The notes beneath the pieces were generated by a model that was given only the letters and a program-made list of their open reading frames with translations, had not been told where the DNA came from and ran no database searches. A stretch of DNA of 64,000 nucleotides from Hymenobacter sp. PAMC 26628 (GTDB lineage Bacteria; Bacteroidota; Bacteroidia; Cytophagales; Hymenobacteraceae). The translations under genes and the position numbers were made by a program. Location of the stretch: positions 2,976,001-3,040,000 of the forward strand of contig NZ_CP014304.1 of the NCBI RefSeq assembly GCF_001562275.1. Reading direction: 5' to 3'. Positions 56,349-63,155 of this stretch are shown one piece after another (the first letter of the stretch is position 1; every line of letters begins with the position of its first letter).

Positions 56349-57749
56349 TTACGCCCCGTCCATCCGGACGATTTTGGGTGTGAACGAGCCGAGCACGTCT
56401 ACCAACTCGTGCTGGCTGGCCATTACTTGGTGGATGTTTTTGTAGGCCATTGGAGCCTCGTCGAGTCCGCCGCCGTGCAGGGTTACGCCTTGCGCGGCTA
56501 GGTGCTGGCGCACCTCGGCTTCGCCCAGTTCGGCCTTGGCCCGGGTGCGCGACATGAGCCGGCCAGCCCCGTGCGAGGCAGAGGCCAGCGAGGCCGCCGC
56601 GCCCCGGCCCCGCACGATGAAGCCGGGGGCCGTCATCGAGCCGGGGATGATGCCGAGCACGCCCGCTCCGGCCGGCGTGGCGCCCTTGCGGTGCACCACG
56701 GCCGCGCGGCCATCGGCCAGGGTTTCCTGCCAGGCGAAGTTGTGGTGGTTTTCCACTTTTGCCAGGGGCTTTTCGCCCAAGGCTTTGGCCAGGCGCCGGT
56801 GAATCTGGTCGTGGCAGGCCGAGGCGTAGGCGCCGGCCAGGTTCATGGCGGCCCAGTACTCCTGGCCGGCTTCGGTGTCGAGGCCCAGCCAGGCGAGGTG
56901 CTTGGCTTCGGCGGGCAACATGCACTGCTCCATGGCCAGGGCCGTGTAGTGGTTGGCGGTGCTGGCGCCCAGGCCCCGCGAGCCGGAGTGCGAGAGCAGG
57001 CCCACGTACTGGCCTACGGGCAGGCCGAGGTCGTTGGCCGGGTCGGTGATATCGACTAGGCCGAACTCCACGAAGTGGTTGCCTGAGCCCGAAGTGCCGA
57101 GCTGCTCGGCGGCTTTGTCGAGCTTGTTTTTCAGGAACGGCACGGCCCGAAAGGCGTCGTCGGACAGCACGGCGTGGTCGAGGCGCTGGCCCCGCTCCCA
57201 GGCCCGGCCCGAGCCGAACCGGGTGTGGTCGAGCAAGAGCTTGCCCACCTCCTGGGTGCGCTGGGTGAGGTACTTGGCCGGCAGGTCGAACACCGACAGC
57301 GCCATGCGGCAGCCAATGTCCACGCCCACGGCGTAGGGAATCACGGCGTTGTCGGTGGCCAGCACGCCGCCGATGGGCAGGCCGTAGCCGTGGTGGGCGT
57401 CGGGCATGAGGGCCCCGGCGAGGGTGATGGGCAGCTTCATGGCCGTTTCCATCTGGTGAATGGCCCCGGCCTCGATGTGCTCGGCGCCGAACGTGGCGTA
57501 GGGCTTGCGCTCGGCCAGGGCGATGTGGCGCGAGGGAACCGGCAGCAGCGCCGCGGCGGTGTGGCTCCAGGCCAGGTCGGCCAGGAAATTGGTGGGGTTG
57601 GCCAGCACCCGGACGAGCAATTCTGTTTGTTCGGTTTGGGTGAGGCGCTTGTGTTCTTTGCGTTGCAGCTGCGCCAGCGCCAGGCCAATGGCCCGGCCCT
57701 CGGGAAACCCGAGTTGCCGCAAGTCGTTGCCGCGTAATTGAGAAGCCAT
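56349..57749 (-). CDS. rtcB: RNA-splicing/repair ligase RtcB
   Basis: 466 residues. Metal-binding and catalytic motifs are complete: PDAHHGYGLPIGG, VGVDIGCRMAL (metal Cys), GTSGSGNHFVE, LLSHSGSRGLG, VENHHNF and SHGAGRLMSR (guanylylated His). RtcB joins 2',3'-cyclic phosphate or 3'-phosphate ends to 5'-OH ends with GTP and Mn. It lies directly downstream of a Y-RNA array and a Ro60 gene on the same strand, the known rsr-Y RNA-rtcB arrangement of bacterial RNA-repair loci. No rtcA or sigma-54 activator rtcR is present. Confidence 0.96.
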   Translation of the reverse strand: MASQLRGNDLRQLGFPEGRAIGLALAQLQRKEHKRLTQTEQTELLVRVLANPTNFLADLAWSHTAAALLPVPSRHIALAERKPYATFGAEHIEAGAIHQMETAMKLPITLAGALMPDAHHGYGLPIGGVLATDNAVIPYAVGVDIGCRMALSVFDLPAKYLTQRTQEVGKLLLDHTRFGSGRAWERGQRLDHAVLSDDAFRAVPFLKNKLDKAAEQLGTSGSGNHFVEFGLVDITDPANDLGLPVGQYVGLLSHSGSRGLGASTANHYTALAMEQCMLPAEAKHLAWLGLDTEAGQEYWAAMNLAGAYASACHDQIHRRLAKALGEKPLAKVENHHNFAWQETLADGRAAVVHRKGATPAGAGVLGIIPGSMTAPGFIVRGRGAAASLASASHGAGRLMSRTRAKAELGEAEVRQHLAAQGVTLHGGGLDEAPMAYKNIHQVMASQHELVDVLGSFTPKIVRMDGA

Positions 57750-57838
57750 AAAAAGGAAGTTTGCACGCGAAGCGGGGCCGCGCTAAATAGGGCCCCGGCG
57801 TTGATGAACAGTAAAAAAATAGCCGCAACAGACCGGGC

Positions 57839-57956
57839 AAAAAGGCGCATCGCCGGTTATCATTTGCTCTACCAAACTGAGCTACCGCCGGCACGCCAGC
57901 GGGCAGGAATCGAACCCGCGACCTAATGAATCGAAGTATGGCGGTGCTACGGCACC
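57839..57956 (-). ncRNA. Y RNA (YrlA-like) with circularly permuted tRNA module
   Basis: Starts GGTGCCGTAG (Ro-binding-type motif shared by all five RNAs). The tRNA-like module runs in permuted order. Anticodon-stem strand TCATT, variable AGGTC and T-arm GCGGG-TTCGATT-CCTGC come first. Then a 7-bp acceptor stem CCGCTGG/CCGGCGG closed by the tetraloop CGTG, then TA, D-arm GCTC-AGTTTGGTA-GAGC, A, and AATGA pairing with TCATT. Tertiary partners (T8-A14, G15-C48, GG18-19, T54-A58) are all present. The 3' end GATGCGCC is followed by TTTTT, a terminator-like end. Confidence 0.85.
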
Positions 57957-57972
57957 GGCCCGTGGTGGCTAT

Positions 57973-58042
57973 AAAAACGGAGCAATAAGCGGCTGGCGTG
58001 GGGCCAAATGGCGACGTGACAGCGCCAGCCTACGGCATCCAA
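57973..58042 (-). ncRNA. Minimal Y RNA without tRNA-like module (YrlB-like)
   Basis: 5' GGATGCCGTA, then a perfect 8-bp stem GGCTGGCG / CGCCAGCC enclosing 24 bases, then GCTTATTGCTCCG and TTTTT. The 5' motif TGCCGTAGG and 3' TTGC(T/C)CC match the other four RNAs in sequence and position, with GGA/TCC pairing at the base. No T-arm or D-arm sequence is present. Confidence 0.65.
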
Positions 58043-58054
58043 TGTGCATTATTT

Positions 58055-58201
58055 GTTTCCGGCTGGGGCAGCCGTCGCCCGGCCAGCTGGCGCGGCCCTA
58101 CCGATGCGCAAGCGCCCTACCTCGCGGCAGCACTTCGAGCGTCGAACCCGCGCCCAGTATTAGAGCGAAGAATGGCCCGGCCGCGGCACCCACCCGGAAA
58201 C
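58055..58201 (-). ncRNA. Y-RNA-like transcript with degenerate tRNA-like apex
   Basis: Closed by a perfect 8-bp stem GTTTCCGG / CCGGAAAC, continued by TGGG/CCCA. The 5' strand then carries TGCCGCGG and the 3' strand GGCTGC, as in the other copies. The apical part contains GCGGGTTCGACG (T-loop-like) and GGTAGGGC ... CGGTAGGGCC, but arms do not fold as a clean tRNA; TTCGA-CGC-TCGAA can pair instead. Confidence 0.65.
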
Positions 58202-58226
58202 AAGTAACATTCGGCCGCCTCCGAAA

Positions 58227-58360
58227 TTCAGGGCAACAGTCGGCCAGCGCGTATTTTCTCCCGCGGCCGAAGCCAGGGGACGGGAATCGAACCCGCAACG
58301 CGGCCAAGGGGGCCGCGCCGGAAACAGCCAGCGAAGTAACGCCCGCCTACGGCACCTGAA
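58227..58360 (-). ncRNA. Y RNA (YrlA-like), T-arm and UUCG-capped acceptor stem
   Basis: Base stem TTCAGG / CCTGAA, then 5' TGCCGTAGGCGGGC and 3' TGTTGC. A long hairpin CGCGGCC-ccctt-GGCCGCG precedes the T-arm GCGGG-TTCGATT-CCCGT. The permuted acceptor stem CCCCTGG / CCGCGGG (one mismatch) is capped by C-TTCG-G, a stable tetraloop. A canonical D-arm is not recognisable. Confidence 0.75.
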
Positions 58361-58505
58361 CCAAACGGAATTAGCCGAGTTGGGACGGGCCACCTCGGTG
58401 GCACCGCCCCGGTCGGCGACTACGCCAAATTGCGCAGCCGTCTTCCCAATGGCATTATTAGAAGGTCATAACGAGTAAGAAAATTTCTTATGGTGAGGGG
58501 CCCTA

Positions 58506-58551
58506 CCCGGGAACGAGGGCCGCTTGAATGATTGAAAGAGTCGTTCCCGGG
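58506..58551. repeat. 11-bp perfect hairpin inside the Y-RNA array
   Basis: cccgggaacga (58506-58516) and tcgttcccggg (58541-58551) enclose 24 bases between the first and second Y RNA. It lacks the TGCCG motif, so it may be a processing site, terminator or separate small RNA. Confidence 0.6.
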
Positions 58552-58567
58552 GCCTATTATTTTGACA

Positions 58568-58671
58568 GCAAGGGCGACGGGCGGTAGGTCTACATGAGTG
58601 AGGGGAATCGAACCCCCGCCGCAGCGGCCCTCCCAGCACCCGCGAAGCAGGGCCCGCCTGCGGCACCTTGC
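58568..58671 (-). ncRNA. Y-RNA-like transcript, first of the array
   Basis: Base stem GCAAGG / CCTTGC, then 5' TGCCGCA and 3' CGTCGC, then GGCGG / CCGCC stem: the same layout as the other copies. T-arm GGGGG-TTCGATT-CCCCT is clear. The segment after it (CACTCATGTAGACCTACC) is too short for acceptor stem plus D-arm, so the tRNA mimicry is partial. It starts about 50 bp after the Ro60 stop codon. Confidence 0.68.
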
Positions 58672-58724
58672 GCTGCGGCGGCCGGGGGTTCCGCTTTATT
58701 GCCCGGCCGCTGTTATTAAAGGGT

Positions 58725-60251
58725 TTACAAATCGATTTTTTGGATTTCGGCAAGGGCCGAGCCGCCGTTTTCCAGGGCCCCCAGCACGTCGAATACCTTG
58801 TCGGACCAACCGGCGATGAGGGCCACGCCGTCGGCGGGGCGCACGTCGAGCGGGGCCGTGCCGAGGCCGGCCAAGTCGAAGAGGTAGAGGCGAGCGTGGG
58901 GGGCCACGGTGCGGCGGTACAGGGCCCATTCCTGGGCTAAGGAGTTGCCGTCCCACTGGCTGTTCCAGAGCTGCACGTCGGTGAAAATCATTACCTTATC
59001 CAGCACCTCGCGGCGCTGGCGCAGGTCCTGCACTACCAGGTGGCCGTTGGTGCTGTAGCCCACTTCGCCCTCGCGGCGGTAGAACTCCTCCACGTTGCGG
59101 AGCACGGGGCCCCGGGGCAGCGCCACGCGCTTCCACGCATCGCCGAACATGCCGGTGACCACGTTTTGGCAGCGGCTCTGGAGCAGCATGCCCAGCACGA
59201 GGCTCACGTCGTAGAGCAGCACTTTGCTGCGCGGCGAAATAGGCTTTTGCATGGAGCTGGACACGTCGCAGGCCACCAGCACGCGGGTTTTGGGGCCGAA
59301 GCCGCGCAGGTTGGCCGCGCTGTGGGCAATGGCGGCCTCCAGGGCCCCCAGCACCGCGGCGGTGTGGCCGCTGGGCACCGCCTTTATTTCGCGGTAGGCG
59401 GCCAGGAAGCGCAGCGGCAGCTGCTGGCTGCGCGCCACGGCCCGCCCATCGGCCAGGGTGGCGCACACCTGCGCCATGGTCGCGGCCGATACGTTGGCTT
59501 CGAGCAAGTTGCGCAAGTTGCGCAGCAAGGCCATGTAGCCCAGCTTGCCGCTGGCCACGAGCGTTTCCCAGGCGGTGCGGACGGCCGTTTGCCGGTCGGC
59601 CGCGCCGGCGAAGGCTTGCTGGCCAATGGCCGACAGCTCGGTTTCCCAGGTGTAGGGCGTGGGCAGCTCGCCGCGCACGAGCTGGTTGAATACGGCTTGC
59701 TGGGCGGCGTTTTTGGCGCTGGGGTGCACCAGAAACAGCGCGTCGCGCAGGCGCACGGCCCCGGCCCGGTCGTACTTGGCCAGCTGGTAGGCGTCGAAAC
59801 GGTTGAAGGCTTCGGCCAGGCCGCGCTGCACCTGCTTGGAAAGGCGGCCCAGGGTTTTGCGGCCGGTGCGCGCGTTGGCCGCGGCGTAGTAGGCCAGCAA
59901 TTCGGTGATTTCGTCGGCCCGGGCCACCACGCGGGCCACGAGGCGCGCCACAATATTGTCGCCATTGTGCACGCGGGCCAACTCCACGGCCAGCACCAGG
60001 GGCACCGAGCGCAAGTGCAATTGCTCGCGGGCGTACACCGCCAGCTGCGCCACGAACCGCGGCTCGTTTTTGGCCACCAACTCACGCAAGCGCAGCAAGC
60101 GGGCATTGGCCGTTTCGTAGAACTGGTCGCTGAGCGCGGCGGTGGCCACGGCGGCGTACAATTCCAGCTGCGGCGTGAGGACGAAGGCGGGGGCCCCCTG
60201 GTGGTTGGTGGTGAGGGTGGCGGTAGTGCGGGAGAAGAAGTTGAAGCGCAT
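58725..60251 (-). CDS. rsr: Ro60 orthologue (TROVE domain RNA-binding protein, Rsr)
   Basis: 508 residues. HEAT-repeat TROVE ring at about 20-320 (LRELVAKNEPRFVAQLAVYA, LVHPSAKNAAQQAVFNQLVR), then a VWA domain with MIDAS motif VACDVSSSMQKP and later IFTDVQLWNSQW. Ro60 rings bind Y RNAs on their outer surface and 3' ends of misfolded RNAs in the central hole; in bacteria they tether to nucleases such as PNPase through the Y RNA. First gene of the rsr - Y RNA array - rtcB unit. Confidence 0.94.
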   Translation of the reverse strand: MRFNFFSRTTATLTTNHQGAPAFVLTPQLELYAAVATAALSDQFYETANARLLRLRELVAKNEPRFVAQLAVYAREQLHLRSVPLVLAVELARVHNGDNIVARLVARVVARADEITELLAYYAAANARTGRKTLGRLSKQVQRGLAEAFNRFDAYQLAKYDRAGAVRLRDALFLVHPSAKNAAQQAVFNQLVRGELPTPYTWETELSAIGQQAFAGAADRQTAVRTAWETLVASGKLGYMALLRNLRNLLEANVSAATMAQVCATLADGRAVARSQQLPLRFLAAYREIKAVPSGHTAAVLGALEAAIAHSAANLRGFGPKTRVLVACDVSSSMQKPISPRSKVLLYDVSLVLGMLLQSRCQNVVTGMFGDAWKRVALPRGPVLRNVEEFYRREGEVGYSTNGHLVVQDLRQRREVLDKVMIFTDVQLWNSQWDGNSLAQEWALYRRTVAPHARLYLFDLAGLGTAPLDVRPADGVALIAGWSDKVFDVLGALENGGSALAEIQKIDL

Positions 60252-60611
60252 ATAGGTGGGAAGTAAGCAGAAGTGGCAGGATTATAATTCGGGCTTTATT
60301 GGCAATTAATTAATTCGAATTGGCTCGCCTTGATAATTAATAATTACAATTAGACACACCCCTCCCTGACAAATAAAAGGCATTTTTATTTGTGAATTAA
60401 TCCCACGAAAAAGCACGGCTTTTGGGGCCGGGCTTTCACTAATTGCGCAATGCGGGCCGGATTTATCGGGGCATTTCACGCAGTAGGAGAGCACGGCCGC
60501 GCCGGTCCCGCTGGCCGCGGCTGGGGCGGCAATTGGGCTGTTTGCAGGAAAGCAGCGCGGGAAGGAACGGCACGGGGCGAGTTGGTAACTGGCTAGGAAA
60601 GGGCCACTAAA
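60252..60611. other. Intergenic region upstream of rsr without recognised gene
   Basis: The part next to rsr (60252-60400) is AT-rich with aattaattaatt stretches, suitable for a promoter of the - strand unit, but no clear -33/-7 pair could be assigned. 60400-60610 is GC-richer with no supported gene. Confidence 0.4.
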
Positions 60612-60639
60612 CAAAAAACCCGAGCGTTATGGGCTCGGG
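60612..60639 (-). terminator. Intrinsic terminator of the small peptide unit
   Basis: On the minus strand CCCGAGC-ccataac-GCTCGGG followed by TTTTTTG. Another hairpin (TTTCAGC / GCTGAAA, 60649-60667) lies between it and the peptide stop. Confidence 0.85.
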
Positions 60640-60667
60640 CGGTGTCGGGTTTCAGCGGGGGCTGAAA

Positions 60668-60748
60668 TCAGGCAAACGTACCGAGCAGAGACAGCCGTTC
60701 TGGCTGCGTCTTATCCGAATTGCTGGTGAATGTCAGGTGGCGGTACAT
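60668..60748 (-). CDS. Short peptide gene candidate (26 aa)
   Basis: ATG 60748 to TGA 60668-60670 encodes MYRHLTFTSNSDKTQPERLS followed by LLGTFA. It is bracketed by a good Bacteroidota-type promoter (60771-60803) with a leader of about 15 bases and by a classic intrinsic terminator about 30 bp after the stop, so the unit is transcribed on its own. The peptide is not hydrophobic and resembles no family I know. The unit could instead be a non-coding RNA or an attenuator without a downstream gene. Confidence 0.45.
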   Translation of the reverse strand: MYRHLTFTSNSDKTQPERLSLLGTFA

Positions 60749-60770
60749 GGTTGTTTGCTTTTTGGTGCGA

Positions 60771-60803
60771 CAAAGGTTGAGCATTAATTTTAATTACGCA
60801 ACT
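60771..60803 (-). promoter_or_regulatory. Candidate promoter of the small peptide unit
   Basis: AACCTTTG (60778-60771) fits the -7 box TAnnTTTG with one mismatch; AGTTG around 60799-60803 lies 20 bases upstream as a -33 element, in AT-rich DNA. Confidence 0.5.
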
Positions 60804-60909
60804 AATTTTTAAAATAATTAATAAATATTTTTCATTCTGGTTAATTGAGCACTGATTTATTATTTTAAACCTCGATTAATCCCGCAGTGATTATTTAAAT
60901 ATTAACTCT

Positions 60910-61014
60910 GTCTCATGCTCATCTGGCGTCCCGAAGGAAGCATTTTATCACGTTAGGATTACTCTGCTGGCGTGAAAGGATGCTTCCTTCGGGACGCCAG
61001 ATGAGCATGACAGA
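60910..61014. repeat. Palindromic repeat, hairpin family 1 (copy d)
   Basis: Arms tgtctcatgctcatctggcg ... ccgaaggaagcat and atgcttccttcgggacgcca ... gagcatgacaga. The outer part (catgctcatctggcgtcc) is identical to copy a, while the inner stem (cgaaggaagcat) differs. Confidence 0.87.
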
Positions 61015-61129
61015 CGGCGGGTGGGAAACGTGGAAAACCCCAAGGGTAACGGCCCCCGATGCTGGGGCTCCAAAGCCACCACGGCCGCCCGAAAAAACAT
61101 CCGTGTCCGTTTTGCGGTACCTGCCGCGT

Positions 61130-62032
61130 ATGCCGCGCCTTGCCACTTCCGACCACTACACCCTGGATTTGCCCGCTGGGCACCGCTTCCCCATCGCCGA
61201 GTACGCCCTGATTCGGGAGCAGCTGTTGTGGCAGGGCGTGGCCGCGCCGGAGGATTTTTACGAGCCGGGGCTGTGCGCGGAGGTTGACGTACTACGGGTG
61301 CACACCGCCGATTATTGGCACCGGGTGCGCGACTTGCAGCTCTCGGCCCGCGAGGTGCGCAACCTGGGGCTGCCGCAGAGCCCGCAGTTGGTGCGCCGCT
61401 CGCTGAGCAGTAGCGCGGGCACGCTGCAATCGGCGCTGGGGGCCCTAAAAAGCGGTATCGGCTTGAACCTGGCCGGCGGTACCCACCACGCCTTTGCCGG
61501 CCGCGGCGAGGGGTTTTGCGTGCTGAATGACCAGGCCATTGCCGCTGCGCACCTGCTGGCGCACGGGCTGGCGAGGCAAATTTTGATTGTTGATTTGGAC
61601 GTGCACCAGGGCGACGGGACGGCCGCCATTTTCCGCGATGAGCCGCGCGTGTTCACGTTTTCGATGCACGCCGGGGCCAACTACCCGCTGCGCAAGGAGC
61701 AGTCGGACCTGGATATTCCGCTGGCGCTGGGCACGGGCGATGCGGCGTATTTGCGCACGTTGGCCGCCACGCTGGGGCCCCTGGTGGACCGCGTGCGGCC
61801 GGACTTTATCTTTTACCAGGCGGGGGTGGACGTGCTGGCCACCGACAAGCTCGGCAAGCTGGCCCTGACGCCCACCGGCTGCCAGCAGCGCGACGAGTTG
61901 GTGCTGGGCCTGTGCCGGGCCAGGGCCCTGCCGGTGGCCGTGAGCATGGGCGGCGGCTACTCCGAGCGGCTGGCCGACATCGTGGACGCGCACTGCAACA
62001 CGTTTCGGGTGGCATTCAACTTTTGGCCCTAG
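61130..62032 (+). CDS. Histone deacetylase superfamily protein (class IV-like deacetylase)
   Basis: 300 residues from ATG 61130 (MPRLATSDHYTLDLPAGHRF). Deacetylase signatures: LAGGTHHAFAGRGEGFCVLND (charge-relay His pair), ILIVDLDVHQGDGTAAIF (zinc Asp and His), FSMHAGANYP, and FIFYQAGVDVLATDKLG (second zinc Asp), then SMGGGYS. The likely substrate is an acetylated small molecule (acetoin utilisation/polyamine type) or protein. It starts about 115 bp after hairpin repeat copy d. Confidence 0.92.
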   Translation: MPRLATSDHYTLDLPAGHRFPIAEYALIREQLLWQGVAAPEDFYEPGLCAEVDVLRVHTADYWHRVRDLQLSAREVRNLGLPQSPQLVRRSLSSSAGTLQSALGALKSGIGLNLAGGTHHAFAGRGEGFCVLNDQAIAAAHLLAHGLARQILIVDLDVHQGDGTAAIFRDEPRVFTFSMHAGANYPLRKEQSDLDIPLALGTGDAAYLRTLAATLGPLVDRVRPDFIFYQAGVDVLATDKLGKLALTPTGCQQRDELVLGLCRARALPVAVSMGGGYSERLADIVDAHCNTFRVAFNFWP

Positions 62033-62061
62033 CCGAGCGTTAACCACCCGCTGCCGTCGCC

Positions 62062-63051
62062 ATGAAAAAACTTACCGCCTCCCCCACCCTGCCCGCGCCG
62101 GTGCGCGTGCCCGTTCCAATTGCCGAAGCCTGCGCGCCGGGCAGCCTGGCCCAGGCCGCGTTCCGGCGGGCGCTGCTGGCCCTGGAGGAGCTGCGGGCGC
62201 AATTGCTGGCCGCGCAGGAAGCCCAAGCGGCGGCCCGCCAGCGCTACTGGCAGCAGGTGGGGCCCGCCGCCGCCGCGGTGGTGGCCGCCCGCCGCGCCCT
62301 CTACGCCCCGCTCGAAGGGGCCCTGCTGACGCCCTACTTCAGCCGCCTGGAGGAGGCGCAGATTGTGCAGTTCATCGTGGGCAACGCCGGGGCCCTGATT
62401 ACCCGGTTTGGCGAAGACGAGGCGGCCATCGTGGCCAAGTACGCCGCGCCGCGCCCGGCGGGGGCCCCGGCCGAAGCGGCGGCGGAAGCCGCCGCGCCGC
62501 CCCTTTCGCCGCAGGAGCAGGCCGCCCAGGCCCGCCAGCAGGCCCGGGCCCAGCGCCTGGCCGAGGCCACCACCCTGGCCGCCCGCACCGACCAGCAGCG
62601 CCTGCAAACCAGCGCCAAAACCGTGTACCGCCAGCTCGCCCGCACCCACCACCCCGACCTGGAGCGCGACCCCGCCCAGCAGCGCGCCAAAACCGCGCTG
62701 ATGCAGGAAATTACGGCCGCCTACGAAACCGGCGACCTCTACGCCCTGCTGCAGTTGATGGCCGATTCGGCCCACGCCGACGCGGCCGATGCCGACGTGC
62801 TCATCGCCTACACCCAGGCCCTGCACCGCCAGCAAATCGACCTCAAAAATCAGCTCCGCGCCCTGCAATACGGCCCCGACGGCGCGGGCGCCAGCACCGG
62901 CAAGAAGCGCGAAATCGAGTTGCGCCAAATCAAGCGCGACTTGCGCGCCGAGGCCGAATACGTGCAGCACGTGGCCCGCCAGCTGAGCGAAACCGCCGGC
63001 CTGCGCGAAGTGCTGCGCGAGCTAGCCGCCGAAGGCCTGGAAACAGTGTAG
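62062..63051 (+). CDS. J-domain-containing protein
   Basis: 329 residues, Ala/Gln-rich and largely helical. A J-domain is near residues 190-240: TVYRQLARTHHPDLERDPAQQ with the HPD tripeptide, followed by LMQEITAAYETGDLYALLQL. The preceding ~180 residues form charged coiled coils. J-domains stimulate DnaK-type chaperones; the client is unknown. It starts 29 bp after the deacetylase gene. Its TAG stop (63049-63051) falls at the first bases of repeat family 2. Confidence 0.82.
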   Translation: MKKLTASPTLPAPVRVPVPIAEACAPGSLAQAAFRRALLALEELRAQLLAAQEAQAAARQRYWQQVGPAAAAVVAARRALYAPLEGALLTPYFSRLEEAQIVQFIVGNAGALITRFGEDEAAIVAKYAAPRPAGAPAEAAAEAAAPPLSPQEQAAQARQQARAQRLAEATTLAARTDQQRLQTSAKTVYRQLARTHHPDLERDPAQQRAKTALMQEITAAYETGDLYALLQLMADSAHADAADADVLIAYTQALHRQQIDLKNQLRALQYGPDGAGASTGKKREIELRQIKRDLRAEAEYVQHVARQLSETAGLREVLRELAAEGLETV

Positions 63052-63146
63052 CGCGGGCTTTGTAATACACGGCTCTCGCTTCGTCACACCAATTCCTGTA
63101 CGACTACCGTGCAGCGACGCGGACGACAAAGTCCGCGCTACAGTTG
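63050..63146. repeat. Dispersed repeat family 2 (copy d, inverted)
   Basis: tgtagcgcgggctttgtaat ... cggctctcgcttcgtc ... agcgacgcggacgacaaagt ... ccgcgctaca. The ends tgtagcgcgg / ccgcgctaca are inverted repeats; the cggctctcgcttcgtc core is the reverse complement of the gacgaagcgagagccg core in copies b and c. Confidence 0.78.
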
Positions 63147-63155
63147 CGCCACGAG

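Noticed and set aside
57839..58671. Four TTCGA boxes that suggest ordinary tRNA genes, tRNA pseudogenes or a tmRNA
   Set aside because: In each case the T-arm precedes, rather than follows, any D-arm-like sequence, no anticodon loop is present, and no tmRNA tag-reading frame is seen. The permuted Y-RNA (YrlA) interpretation explains all of them.
60306..60614. 102-codon minus-strand frame upstream of rsr
   Set aside because: Composition shifts within the frame, no family resemblance, and it runs through AT-rich spacer DNA.
60980..61129. Longer N-terminus for the deacetylase
   Set aside because: It would be translated from the arm of a family-1 palindromic repeat; the family start matches ATG 61130.
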